A stretch of DNA of 64,000 nt from Campylobacter showae CSUNSWCD (GTDB taxonomy: Bacteria; Campylobacterota; Campylobacteria; Campylobacterales; Campylobacteraceae), in the NCBI RefSeq assembly GCF_000313615.1, contig NZ_AMZQ01000001.1, positions 124,001-188,000 on the forward strand, written 5' to 3'. The notes under the pieces are model-generated. The model had not been told where the DNA came from, did no database searches, and saw nothing but the letters and a program-made list of their open reading frames with translations. Both the position numbers and the translations under genes were made by a program. Below, in pieces: positions 17,628-26,159 of the stretch (the first letter of the stretch is position 1; the number at the start of each line of letters is the position of its first letter).

Positions 17628-17823
17628 TGTCTCGCTCCGCATTCTTGCCGTTAAAGAATTGATCGCACTCTAAAGCATCAAACAGGGTTACTCTCTCGCC
17701 CACCTTTACAGGCTTTAGGTATCCTTTTTTAGTGTAATTCCAGATTGTGCTTTGGCTTACCCCGTAAATCTTTGCCACCTCATAAGCTCTTAGTTTTTTT
17801 CTTTCGTGTGTAGTTTGTTGCAT
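17605..17823 (-). CDS. AlpA/excisionase-like HTH protein
   Basis: A 72-residue MerR-type helix-turn-helix: LRAYEVAKIYGVSQSTIWNY (recognition helix QSTIWNYTKKG), then LKPVKVGERVTLF forming the wing. This is the AlpA/Xis-type pattern common in P4-like elements, where the protein activates integrase expression or aids excision. It is the first gene of the six-gene overlapping replication operon. About 185 bp of AT-rich spacer separates it from the gene at 18009. Confidence 0.8.
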   Translation of the reverse strand: MQQTTHERKKLRAYEVAKIYGVSQSTIWNYTKKGYLKPVKVGERVTLFDALECDQFFNGKNAERDNETGTHK

Positions 17824-18008
17824 TACATTGACCTTTATTTGTTTTTATTCAAGCTTGATGAGGGTATTGTTGCATAAATTAAATTTTTAGCATAACGATA
17901 AAATGGCGTTTTTTGGGTGGGTTTTGAGGTAATTAAAGTATTAAAAAGCTATTGGATTTTGATGTCAAAATCTATTAAAAAAATAGCTATTTTTTGCTAA
18001 AGATTATT

Positions 18009-18869
18009 TTATTTTAGCTCAAGGTATGTTTGGTAGGCGTCTTTAACGGCATTATGAAATTCATTGCGTTTAATCGGCATTGCTATGCCCAGCCCTAAAA
18101 TATCGCTTAGAGCTAATAACGCCTCCTGTGTATCCCAAAATCCGGTTATCGTCTCAATGTCTCTTTCTGATTGAGCATAACCGCGCAAAAGAGGGATTAG
18201 CGATATTATCTCATCAAAAGTTAAGGCCCCCTGCGTGAGCGTGTAAAGAGTGGGCATAACATCGTTTTTTATTTCAATATCAAATAAAATTTTAAGGCTT
18301 TCTGGGTCTTTATTGTCTGCTTCAAAATAACAATCAAAAAGCAAATCAGCCAATAAGTCGCAAGCGAATTCTGCACTATCTCCGCGCCTAAAAAATTCTT
18401 TTTTTACTCCTATTCTTTTTAAAAAATTTGGGATACTGTCTTTAAAAAAATGCTTCTCGATAATTTCTTTTTGGAGTTTATTAAGCCTTTTTAAATCGTT
18501 TAAAATTTTCTTGCTTTTCATCTCGCCTCTTTTGCAATTTGTTACCTCATCGCTAATCATATCTATTAAAGCAATAAAAACAACTTCTTTTATATCGTCG
18601 CGATTATCCGTATCAAAATACGGCGTGCAAATTTCATTTGAGGCGTTGTCTAGCTTCTCTAAAGTGTCCGCGCTTGCCTTTTCTATGTCGGTTTTTTTAA
18701 TACCTTGTAAAAAAATATTTAGCCTCTTGCACGATATTAAGAATTTTAACATTTCGGCGTTAAATGCAAAGCTGCGCCCTAATGAAACGTTTTTAAATTT
18801 GTCCGCATCGATAAAAGCCAAAAGTTCATCAACGATAGAATTCTCATGTTGCTTTAGCTTTTTTGCCAT
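18009..18869 (-). CDS. Element orphan protein, 286 residues, unknown
   Basis: A hydrophilic, mainly helical protein with no signal peptide, membrane segment or catalytic motif I can name. Notable stretches: KLKQHENSIVDELLAFIDADKF at the start and a central Lys/Leu-rich part (LNDLKRLNKLQKEIIEKHFF). It lies directly after the integrase gene (3 bp gap, same orientation) and outside the replication operon, a common place for accessory cargo such as anti-phage functions. Function is not assignable. Confidence 0.65.
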   Translation of the reverse strand: MAKKLKQHENSIVDELLAFIDADKFKNVSLGRSFAFNAEMLKFLISCKRLNIFLQGIKKTDIEKASADTLEKLDNASNEICTPYFDTDNRDDIKEVVFIALIDMISDEVTNCKRGEMKSKKILNDLKRLNKLQKEIIEKHFFKDSIPNFLKRIGVKKEFFRRGDSAEFACDLLADLLFDCYFEADNKDPESLKILFDIEIKNDVMPTLYTLTQGALTFDEIISLIPLLRGYAQSERDIETITGFWDTQEALLALSDILGLGIAMPIKRNEFHNAVKDAYQTYLELK

Positions 18870-18871
18870 CT

Positions 18872-20116
18872 TTATCGCTCCTTATTTCTCAAATTTAGTA
18901 TAAATCCACTCCACCACTCAAAGAGCCCTCTAAGCTCGTTTAAAAAGGTCGCTTTTTCGCTGTATGATAACTCCACCCTGTCGCCGTGCAGGTGGTCTAA
19001 CGCCTTGTTGATTGCTTCCGTGCTAGTGTTGTGTTGCTCTCGGTAGTTGTAAACGGCTGTTTTAAATATGCCTCTAAAACTATGAGCCGTTATTATCCGC
19101 CCGGTATCTCTATCGTAAAATTCAAACTCTTTAATGGTTTTTGTAGGCGTATCTTTGTGGATTGGGTTTTTGTAGCTCGTATTCATAAAAACATACGGGT
19201 AGGCTTTAAATTCTCGCTCCTGCTCTCTTAGGATACTAATAACCTCATCGCTTAGAGGCAAGATAAAAGCCCCTAGCGATTTATTCTTATTCTTTTGTAG
19301 CTCTCTTGGTATTGTTAAAAGTTTCTTATCAAAATCCACGTATTCCCACTTTAAAAGCGTAAGCGGTGCGACCCTCAAAGGAATATGTAAGGCAAATTTT
19401 AAAATATTGCGCGTGCTAAGAAAAAACGGATAATCGTAAATTTTATTAACAAACGCCCTTAAGTCCTCTATCTCGGTAAGCTTGCCGTAATGCTCCGCCT
19501 CTTTATTTATGATGATCGCCTTTGCTTGGATATTCGAGATGATATTAAACGGCGTGTAGCCTTTTGTGGTGGCGTAATGAAATATGTTATTTAATAGCTG
19601 GTGCAGTATTTGCGCCGTTTGAGGCGTATCCTTGCCTATCTGCTCTAATATTTGCGCTATCTCGCCGTGATTTATGCTTTTGATAGCTCTATCCCCTATA
19701 AGAGGCGTAATATGATTATTTATGCGGTTTGCTTTAGTTTGTAGGGTTTTTGGCAGCACTCGCATTTTTTCAAGCTCCAGCCACTCGTTAAACACTTTGC
19801 TAAACGTCTGCTTATGGTCGCTTTGTCTTTGCTCTCTTACCTGCTTTTTATGCTCTTTCGGGCTTATGCCTTGCGATATTAGGCTTTTGTATTCCGCTCT
19901 TAGCTCTCTTGCTCTTGCTAAGGTAATATCCGGATAAAGCCCAAAGCCTGCGCTACATTTTTTACCGCTTACCGGGTCTATGTAATAAAATACCCACCTT
20001 TTCACGCCTTTAGAGGTAATAAGTATCGCTAAGCCCCCGCCGTCGGTCAATGAGTAGTCTTTTTCTTTCTTGATTGCTTTGCGTATTTGCGTATCTTTTA
20101 AAATATCTATTGCCAT
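18872..20116 (-). CDS. int: Tyrosine site-specific integrase (P4 type)
   Basis: A 414-residue integrase that recombines the element at tRNA-Phe. The N-terminal arm domain carries LTDGGGLAILITSKGVKRW and SAGFGLYPDITLARAR, the DUF4102 pattern of P4-type integrases. The core-binding part follows, and the catalytic domain shows LRVAPLTLLKWEYVD (first Arg), AHSFRGIFKT (His-x-x-Arg) and LDHLHGDRVELSYS near the nucleophile Tyr. Start chosen at 20116 with AGGGG upstream, since the longer form beginning at 20158 overlaps TTTTGGAACATT repeats. Adjacent to attR, as usual. Confidence 0.93.
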   Translation of the reverse strand: MAIDILKDTQIRKAIKKEKDYSLTDGGGLAILITSKGVKRWVFYYIDPVSGKKCSAGFGLYPDITLARARELRAEYKSLISQGISPKEHKKQVREQRQSDHKQTFSKVFNEWLELEKMRVLPKTLQTKANRINNHITPLIGDRAIKSINHGEIAQILEQIGKDTPQTAQILHQLLNNIFHYATTKGYTPFNIISNIQAKAIIINKEAEHYGKLTEIEDLRAFVNKIYDYPFFLSTRNILKFALHIPLRVAPLTLLKWEYVDFDKKLLTIPRELQKNKNKSLGAFILPLSDEVISILREQEREFKAYPYVFMNTSYKNPIHKDTPTKTIKEFEFYDRDTGRIITAHSFRGIFKTAVYNYREQHNTSTEAINKALDHLHGDRVELSYSEKATFLNELRGLFEWWSGFILNLRNKER

Positions 20117-20146
20117 TTTAGCCCCTAAAATACGATATTTAAAAGC

Positions 20147-20249
20147 ATTTTGGAACATTTAGGGTTTTTAAAAAACGGCACATTTTGGAACATTGGGGAT
20201 TTTTTGGCTCATAAAAATGCTCTCAATGTTCCGTGAGTGTTCCAAAAAT
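20147..20249. promoter_or_regulatory. Cluster of TTTTGGAACATT words above int (arm-type sites)
   Basis: ATTTTGGAACATT occurs directly at 20147-20159 and 20182-20194. Inverted relatives AATGTTCC (20225-20232) and GTGTTCCAAAAA (20237-20248) follow. One more AATGTTCC lies near the left end at 10740-10747. The spacing and position between int and attR fit integrase or excisionase arm-binding sites that would also control int. Confidence 0.6.
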
Positions 20250-20302
20250 CTTTGGATTGCATTATATTTCATTGTAGCTTATTGGATTATAAATAGCTTA
20301 GA

Positions 20303-20322
20303 AATGCCGTATTTTAGGGCTT
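20303..20322 (+). repeat. Right copy of a 20-bp end repeat
   Basis: AATGCCGTATTTTAGGGCTT matches 10810-10829 with one base different. The two copies lie in the same orientation close to the element ends, so they may be integration-related. Confidence 0.55.
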
Positions 20323-20341
20323 CTTTCGGTGTTGTTTGGAT

Positions 20342-20382
20342 TGTATTATAGGGGATTAAATAATAGAATGGTGGTTAGAGGC
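20342..20382 (+). repeat. Right attachment repeat (41 bp)
   Basis: Perfect copy of 10617-10657. Its last 14 bases are the 3' end of tRNA-Phe, CCA included, so integration regenerates the tRNA. Confidence 0.92.
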
Positions 20383-20444
20383 AGAATCGAACTGCCGACA
20401 CGCAGATTTTCAGTCTGCTGCTCTACCGACTGAGCTATCCAACC
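20369..20444 (-). tRNA. tRNA-Phe (GAA)
   Basis: A 76-base cloverleaf on the minus strand. The 7-bp acceptor is GGTTGGA with TCTAACC (one G-T pair), then discriminator A and an encoded CCA. The anticodon loop ACTGAAAATC gives GAA, and the T-loop GTTCGATTC is canonical. It is the integration target of the element to its left. Confidence 0.96.
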
Positions 20445-20588
20445 ACGCTGTTAAAAAGAAATGTGATTTTAGCCACTTGATACTTAAATTTTGGTTAAAT
20501 ATGTAAAATTCGGCTATTTTTTAAAATATAAAATTCGCTTCAAAGACAGTCGCCTAAATTTAGCGGCTTTTACGGCGCATATACCGCG

Positions 20589-21851
20589 TCAAATTTGCAA
20601 ATTTAAAATCGCTTTTTTAAATTCATCCCCACGCTCTACGTAGCTGCTAAACTGATCTAGACTAGCTGCAGCAGGGCTTAATAGCGCTATTTCGTCCAAA
20701 TTTTCACTGTTTGCGTCTACTTTCGTAGCCTCGTCAAATTTGAAATTTTTATCTATCTCGCCGACTGCGACGTTTAAAAACTCGCATTTTACGGCAGGGA
20801 TTTTAAACTCGCCGGCAAGCTTCATTAGCTTGTCTGTATTTGAGCCGATAGCGTAAATTTGCGACTTAGCTCCGCGCAAGGCCTCAAAAAGCGGTCGCAT
20901 ATCTACGCCCTTATCGTCGCCGCCTAAAATCAAATGCAAAAACTTGCCCTCATATCGTTTTACGGCCTGGATGCTCGCGTCGATGTTGGTCGCTTTCGTG
21001 TCGTTGACCCACGTTCTGCCGCGCGCATCGAGAAACTCTTCGAGCTTGTTGCCCTCAATGACAAAGTCGTTTAGTAGCCGTACGTCGCACCTATCAAGCA
21101 GAATTTTCTGGATAGTAAGCGCTAAAAGCGCGTCCGTTAAAAACGGCGTTTTAAAGGCGATATCGCTTAAATTTACCCCGCAAAACCGGGCCAAATCAAC
21201 CTCGTTTTCGTAGCTTATCACCTTTGCTTTAGTCGGCGTCCCGGCGTAAATTTTAGGCAGGATCGCGACCGCGTTTTCACTCATCGTCGCTAGCGGTTTT
21301 AGCTTGGCGCGCTCATACTGGACAAAATCGCCGTGCCAGCTGAGGTGATCGGGCGTGATAGGTAAAAGCGTGTAGATGCCGGGCGTCGCGGCGTTTGTAT
21401 AGTGCATCGTAAAGGAACTGGTCTCGAGTATCCAAATTTTGGCGGTTGGATCTAGGTCTGCGAGCGGAACTCCGACGTTGCCGCCCATGACGGAGCCGTG
21501 GCGCGCCAGCAGGTGCTGCGTCATCTTTGTCGTCGTGGTTTTGCCGTTCGTGCCGCTGATCCAGACGGTAAACGGCATTTTGTCGCCGTAAATTTTATAA
21601 AAATAGTCGTATTCGCTGATGAGATTTTGCGCTTTTTTGACCAGCTCGTGGCTCGGCGGGAAGCCGGGGCTTGGGATCTCGAGGCTGCTTTTTTCTGGCA
21701 CGAAAAGGTTTGGCGGCAGTAACGTGTTGCCCCATTCGTCGCTTGAGATCTCGCTAAATTTATCGTCGTAGATGTCCCAGTCGCAGTCTTTTGCGAAGTT
21801 TTTTGCGATCGCGCGCGTCGTGCCACCGTAGCCAAATAGCGATTTTCTCAT
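20589..21851 (-). CDS. murD: UDP-N-acetylmuramoylalanine--D-glutamate ligase
   Basis: Cytoplasmic peptidoglycan precursor ligase adding D-Glu to UDP-MurNAc-L-Ala, 420 residues. The ATP loop GTNGKTTTT lies near residue 102. HLSWHG and the later GRTWVNDTKATN and LILGGDDKG are Mur-ligase signatures. The start at 21851 overlaps the previous gene's stop as ATGA; the seven extra codons upstream are not needed. Grouped with mraY (22380), as often in Campylobacter, with one unknown gene between. Confidence 0.93.
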   Translation of the reverse strand: MRKSLFGYGGTTRAIAKNFAKDCDWDIYDDKFSEISSDEWGNTLLPPNLFVPEKSSLEIPSPGFPPSHELVKKAQNLISEYDYFYKIYGDKMPFTVWISGTNGKTTTTKMTQHLLARHGSVMGGNVGVPLADLDPTAKIWILETSSFTMHYTNAATPGIYTLLPITPDHLSWHGDFVQYERAKLKPLATMSENAVAILPKIYAGTPTKAKVISYENEVDLARFCGVNLSDIAFKTPFLTDALLALTIQKILLDRCDVRLLNDFVIEGNKLEEFLDARGRTWVNDTKATNIDASIQAVKRYEGKFLHLILGGDDKGVDMRPLFEALRGAKSQIYAIGSNTDKLMKLAGEFKIPAVKCEFLNVAVGEIDKNFKFDEATKVDANSENLDEIALLSPAAASLDQFSSYVERGDEFKKAILNLQI

Positions 21852-22372
21852 TTTTCTCCCCTTTTGTCCCATAAAATTTTAGTTATCTCATCCGCGCTAA
21901 GCTCAGTCATTACGCCATTGCGCTTACATCTCATAAAAAGCTTAAAATCATAAGTATCTTGAAAATTTAGCCTTAAAAATTCTGTAAAGTATCCGCCGTT
22001 ATGAGTAAAGTTTGGGCGGTTATAAAAAGCATCTAAAAACTCGTCTCCAGTTTCGCGTAGCTCAAAACTCGTCATCCGTTCTACGATCTCGAGCAACTCG
22101 TTTTTTGTGATATCGGGTACCAAATTTGGTTCAGGAAGCGCGATATCAAAAGCCAAATTTTCAGCTCCTTCGGACTCCCACCATTCCCAAAGGTCAAATT
22201 TGCTCATATCTTTGCCCGTGATTGCGTGTAACTCTGTTTCTAGGTTACGGTATTTGGCGCCGTCAGGATCACCGCATGTGTCACAGTGGTCTGTGTAAGC
22301 TAAAATTTTGTTTAAAATTGCGTCGTATCTTTTCCGTGCCGTTTCAAAGTCTGGTTCAATTTGCGCGCGCAT
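21848..22372 (-). CDS. Conserved-looking protein of unknown function between mraY and murD
   Basis: A 174-residue acidic, soluble protein with a CDTCGD pair of cysteines near residue 35 and several Trp (LWEWWES). No family recognised. It starts 7 bases after the mraY stop and overlaps murD by ATGA, so it is translated within the cell-wall operon. Its position is suggestive, but no cell-wall function can be read from the sequence. Confidence 0.65.
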   Translation of the reverse strand: MRAQIEPDFETARKRYDAILNKILAYTDHCDTCGDPDGAKYRNLETELHAITGKDMSKFDLWEWWESEGAENLAFDIALPEPNLVPDITKNELLEIVERMTSFELRETGDEFLDAFYNRPNFTHNGGYFTEFLRLNFQDTYDFKLFMRCKRNGVMTELSADEITKILWDKRGEK

Positions 22373-22379
22373 CAATAAT

Positions 22380-23444
22380 TTACCTGATTTTTAATGCCGT
22401 CATGGCGATCAAATTTGCCAAAACGGCGATGAGCCAAAATCTCACGATGATTTTATTTTCCACCCAGCCTTTTATCTCAAAATGATGGTGTATCGGCGCC
22501 ATGAGAAAAATTCTCTTTTTAAAAATTTTAAAGCTTCCGACCTGCAAAATCACGCTCAGGGTCTCCATCACGAACACGAATCCGATGATGATGAGCAGGA
22601 TTTCGTTTTTCGTCATCACACCCATGAGCCCGATGTATGCGCCTACGCTTAAGCTTCCGCTATCGCCCATGAAAACCTCGGCCGGATGGCAGTTAAACCA
22701 CAAAAATCCCATCAGTGAGCCGATCAGCGCAGCAGCCACGACGACCGTCTCGCCCACGCCCGCAATCTTTGGTAAAAGCAGGTACGAGCTAAACACCGCG
22801 TGCCCGCAGATGTAAGCAAACAAGCCCAGCGTCAGTAGTGAAAACACCGCAGGCACCGTAGCTAGTCCGTCTAGTCCGTCGGTCAAATTTACCGCATTTG
22901 AGGCAGCGACTATAACTAGCGTCCAAAAGGCCACCGCAAAAACGCCAAGATCAAGCACTGGAAATTTGTAAAACGGTAGGTAAAATTTACTACCCAGCTC
23001 GCCGTGTAAATAGAGCATCGCCGAGACCGCAAACGCGATCAAAATTTGCACCGCAAGCTTGGCTCTAGGGCTTAGTCCGTCGTGGTTTTTGCCGCCTGAA
23101 ATTTTGCGAAAATCATCTTTAAAGCCAAGCGCGGTAAAGCCCGCTAGACAGATCAGCGAAGCAAGGACGAAGACGTTATCAAGGCGCGCGCAAATCACGC
23201 TCGCCCCAAGTGCGGCTCCGATAAAGACCAGTCCGCCCATCGTCGGCGTTTTGGCCTTTTTTTGGTGCGTTTGCGGAGCTAGCTCGTAGATGGGCTGGGC
23301 GGCATTTTTGACTTTTGCCCACGCGATAAATTTAGGCAGCGCCCAAACGGTCAAGCAAAATGCGATAAAAAACGAAAATCCCGCGCGAACGGTGATGTAC
23401 TGAAAGATATTAAAATTTGAGAATTCATAAATATAGTAAAACAT
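22380..23444 (-). CDS. mraY: Phospho-N-acetylmuramoyl-pentapeptide-transferase
   Basis: Inner-membrane enzyme making lipid I from UDP-MurNAc-pentapeptide and undecaprenyl phosphate, 354 residues with about ten membrane segments. Signatures: [10 protein letters not shown] near residue 67, the catalytic [10 protein letters not shown] near 190, [14 protein letters not shown] near 260 and MAPIHHHFE near 320. Length is standard. First gene of a leftward mraY-unknown-murD operon, divergent from gpmI with an 80-bp spacer. Confidence 0.97.
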   Translation of the reverse strand: MFYYIYEFSNFNIFQYITVRAGFSFFIAFCLTVWALPKFIAWAKVKNAAQPIYELAPQTHQKKAKTPTMGGLVFIGAALGASVICARLDNVFVLASLICLAGFTALGFKDDFRKISGGKNHDGLSPRAKLAVQILIAFAVSAMLYLHGELGSKFYLPFYKFPVLDLGVFAVAFWTLVIVAASNAVNLTDGLDGLATVPAVFSLLTLGLFAYICGHAVFSSYLLLPKIAGVGETVVVAAALIGSLMGFLWFNCHPAEVFMGDSGSLSVGAYIGLMGVMTKNEILLIIIGFVFVMETLSVILQVGSFKIFKKRIFLMAPIHHHFEIKGWVENKIIVRFWLIAVLANLIAMTALKIR

Positions 23445-23523
23445 AAAAGCCTTTATTTAAAAAAAAACTAATTTTAGTATAATGCCGTTAAAAAATATCT
23501 AAATTTAAGGCGAAAATTTAAAA

Positions 23524-25002
23524 ATGGCGCAAAAAACTATTTTGGTGATCACAGACGGTATCGGATATAACGAGAGTAGCGAATTTAACGCATTTGCAGC
23601 GGCAAAAAAGCCGACATACGACTGGTTGTTTAAAAACGTACCAAACGCGCTCATAAAAACTTCGGGCCTAGCAGTGGGCCTACCTGACGGACAGATGGGA
23701 AACAGCGAGGTCGGGCACATGTGTATCGGCAGCGGGCGGGTTTTGTATCAAAATTTGGTAAAAATTTCGCTCGGTTTTGAAAATGGCTCGCTAGCCAAAA
23801 GCGAAAAGCTTTTAAATTTATTTAAAACTTGCAAACGCGTTCACGTCGTCGGACTCTACTCAGACGGCGGCGTGCACTCGCACATGAGCCACTTTGACGC
23901 GATGTGCTCTCTTGCGGTCGCAAACGGCTGCGAGGTATGCGCTCATGCGATCACGGACGGCCGCGACGTGGGGCCAAAAAGCGGGCTTGCATTCATAAAA
24001 TCACTGCAAGAAAAGGCGCAAAGCGGGGACTTTAGGCTAGCTAGCGTTAGCGGTAGATTTTACGCGATGGACCGAGATAAACGCTGGGAGCGCGTAAAAA
24101 CGGCCTACGACGCAATGACGCGAGGAGAAAACGGGCAAACCGTATCGCCGCTAGAATACGTCATGCAAAGCTACGAGGCGGGCGTGACGGACGAGTTTAT
24201 CGTGCCGGCTAGCTTTGGCGGGTTTGAGGGTATCGGCGAAAACGATGGAGTGATATTTATAAACTTTAGAAACGACCGCGTGCGCGAGATCGCTGCGGCT
24301 TTGGGCGATGAAAATTTTAGCGAATTTGCGCGTCCGTTCGTCGTCAAAAATCTACTCACGATGACCGAGTACGACGCAAATTTTGCATTTCCCGTATTAT
24401 TTGAAAACGAAAAGTTAAAAAACACCCTTGCCGAGGTCGTAGCAAACGCGGGTCTAACGCAGCTACACACCGCCGAGACCGAGAAATACGCGCATGTAAC
24501 GTTTTTCTTTAACGGCGGCGTCGAGGAACTCGCACAAAACGAAACGAGAGTGCTCGTGCCAAGTCCTAAGGTAAAAACCTACGACGAAAAGCCCGAAATG
24601 AGCGCGCAAGCCGTGTGCGAGGCGGTATTAAAAGGGATGGATGACGGACAGGATTTCATAGTAGTAAATTTCGCAAACGGCGATATGGTCGGACACACGG
24701 GCGAATTTAGCGCGGCGGTAAAAGCCGTCGAGGCTGTAGATACGGCGCTGGGACGCATCGTGGCAAAGGCCAAGGAGAAAAACTATGCGCTAATCATCAC
24801 GAGCGACCACGGCAACTGCGAGCAGATGAAGGACACGCAGGGTAATTTGCTAACCAACCACACGACTTTTGACGTATTTTGCTTCGTGATGGGCGAGGGC
24901 GTAAAGGCGGTAAAAGCGGGCGGTCTAAACAATATCGCTGCGAGCGTTTTAGCGCTGATGGGTATCAAAAAACCGGCAGAGATGGATGAGGCGTTGTTTT
25001 AA
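23524..25002 (+). CDS. gpmI: 2,3-bisphosphoglycerate-independent phosphoglycerate mutase
   Basis: Mn-dependent interconversion of 3- and 2-phosphoglycerate, 492 residues. The alkaline-phosphatase-type metal site opens with VITDGIG near residue 10, the nucleophile Ser61 lies in NSEVGH, and later metal ligands appear in SDGGVHSH, TDGRDV, DRDKRWER and ITSDHGNCEQM. Length is slightly short of E. coli (514), normal for Campylobacter. Rightward, with an 80-bp gap to fabG. Confidence 0.96.
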   Translation: MAQKTILVITDGIGYNESSEFNAFAAAKKPTYDWLFKNVPNALIKTSGLAVGLPDGQMGNSEVGHMCIGSGRVLYQNLVKISLGFENGSLAKSEKLLNLFKTCKRVHVVGLYSDGGVHSHMSHFDAMCSLAVANGCEVCAHAITDGRDVGPKSGLAFIKSLQEKAQSGDFRLASVSGRFYAMDRDKRWERVKTAYDAMTRGENGQTVSPLEYVMQSYEAGVTDEFIVPASFGGFEGIGENDGVIFINFRNDRVREIAAALGDENFSEFARPFVVKNLLTMTEYDANFAFPVLFENEKLKNTLAEVVANAGLTQLHTAETEKYAHVTFFFNGGVEELAQNETRVLVPSPKVKTYDEKPEMSAQAVCEAVLKGMDDGQDFIVVNFANGDMVGHTGEFSAAVKAVEAVDTALGRIVAKAKEKNYALIITSDHGNCEQMKDTQGNLLTNHTTFDVFCFVMGEGVKAVKAGGLNNIAASVLALMGIKKPAEMDEALF

Positions 25003-25082
25003 TACTATATAAATTTTAGGTAAAAGGCTTTTTAGCTTTCGTCTGATAAAATGCAAGTAAAATTTGAAATCAAGGAGAAAAA

Positions 25083-25826
25083 ATGAAATTTAGCGGAAAA
25101 AACGTGCTAATCACCGGTGCAAGTCGCGGTATCGGCGCGCAGATAGCCAAAACTCTAGCGCAAATGGGACTAAAAGTGTGGATAAACTACCGCTCAAAGC
25201 CAGAAATTGCCGATGCGTTGCAGGCTGAAATCATAGCAAACGGCGGACAGGCTGCGGTGGTAAAATTTGACGCGACGGACGAGGATGAGTTTATAAAAGC
25301 GATAAATTTGATCGTGGACGCCGACGGCGAGCTGGGCTACCTCGTAAATAATGCCGGTATCACGAACGACAAGCTCGCGCTTCGCATGAAAACAGAGGAT
25401 TTTACTAGCGTGATAGGCGCAAATTTGACTTCGGCCTTTATCGGATGCCGCGAGGCGCTAAAAGTAATGAGTAAAAAACGCTTCGGCGCCGTCGTAAACG
25501 TGGCTTCGATTGTGGGCGAGATGGGTAATGCCGGACAGGCAAACTACGCTGCGAGCAAGGGCGGAATGATCGCGATGAACAAAAGCTTCGCCAAAGAAGG
25601 CGCAGCTAGAAACGTGCGCTTTAACTGCGTTACGCCGGGCTTTATTGAGACTGATATGACGAGCGAGCTAAGCGACGAGATCAAAAAAACCTACAGCGAC
25701 AACATCCCGCTAAAACGCTTCGGAAGCGCTAGCGAAGTGGCCGCAGCTGTGGCGTTTTTGCTAAGCGATCACGCTAGCTACGTCACGGGCGAGACGCTAA
25801 AGATCAACGGCGGACTATATATGTAA
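25083..25826 (+). CDS. fabG: 3-oxoacyl-ACP reductase
   Basis: NADPH-dependent reductase of fatty acid elongation, 247 residues. The cofactor loop GASRGIG is at residues 12-18, NNAG near 90, the catalytic Ser near 142 and Tyr155-x-x-x-Lys in YAASKGG. Strong ribosome site AAGGAG at 25073-25078. It heads a fabG-acpP-fabF-accA run, a complete early fatty-acid block. Confidence 0.96.
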   Translation: MKFSGKNVLITGASRGIGAQIAKTLAQMGLKVWINYRSKPEIADALQAEIIANGGQAAVVKFDATDEDEFIKAINLIVDADGELGYLVNNAGITNDKLALRMKTEDFTSVIGANLTSAFIGCREALKVMSKKRFGAVVNVASIVGEMGNAGQANYAASKGGMIAMNKSFAKEGAARNVRFNCVTPGFIETDMTSELSDEIKKTYSDNIPLKRFGSASEVAAAVAFLLSDHASYVTGETLKINGGLYM

Positions 25827-25906
25827 GCGCGCAAATTTTGCGTTTTTGCGAAAGTTTAAGCTAAAATATATTAAAATCACGAAATTTTTATTTTTAGGAG
25901 AAGAAA

Positions 25907-26140
25907 ATGGCAATATTTGAGGACGTAAGAGACGTAGTAGTTGAGCAACTAAGCGTAGCTCCGGATGCGGTAAAGCTTGAGTCTAAGATTATCGAGGATT
26001 TGGGAGCAGACTCGCTTGACGTAGTTGAGCTGGTTATGGCTCTTGAGGAGAAATTTGAGGTAGAGATACCTGATAGCGACGCTGAGAAGCTGATCACTAT
26101 AAACGACGTCGTAAGCTATATCGAGAAACTAAACAAATAA
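25907..26140 (+). CDS. acpP: Acyl carrier protein
   Basis: A 77-residue acidic carrier protein. Ser36 in GADSLD receives the 4'-phosphopantetheine arm that holds growing acyl chains. Ribosome site TAGGAGAAG at 25894-25902. It lies between fabG and fabF, the usual order. Confidence 0.97.
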   Translation: MAIFEDVRDVVVEQLSVAPDAVKLESKIIEDLGADSLDVVELVMALEEKFEVEIPDSDAEKLITINDVVSYIEKLNK

Positions 26141-26159
26141 GTTTTTGCAAGGAGAGATC

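Larger units (their letters stand above)
10617..20382. mobile_element. Integrated satellite-like genomic element in tRNA-Phe
   Basis: A 9.7 kb element bounded by perfect 41-bp direct repeats (10617-10657 and 20342-20382). The right copy overlaps the last 14 bases of tRNA-Phe. It carries a tyrosine integrase next to the tRNA, an AlpA-like HTH protein, a split primase, a RepA-like helicase, a ParE-type toxin-antitoxin pair and small orphan genes. No capsid, terminase, tail, relaxase or mating-pair gene was recognised. The int / alpA / pri-rep order recalls P4-like satellites and Gram-negative phage-inducible islands. TCAAATTTGA-type words, dense in the flanks, are sparse inside. Boundaries are firm; the satellite label is inference. 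Confidence 0.88.
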
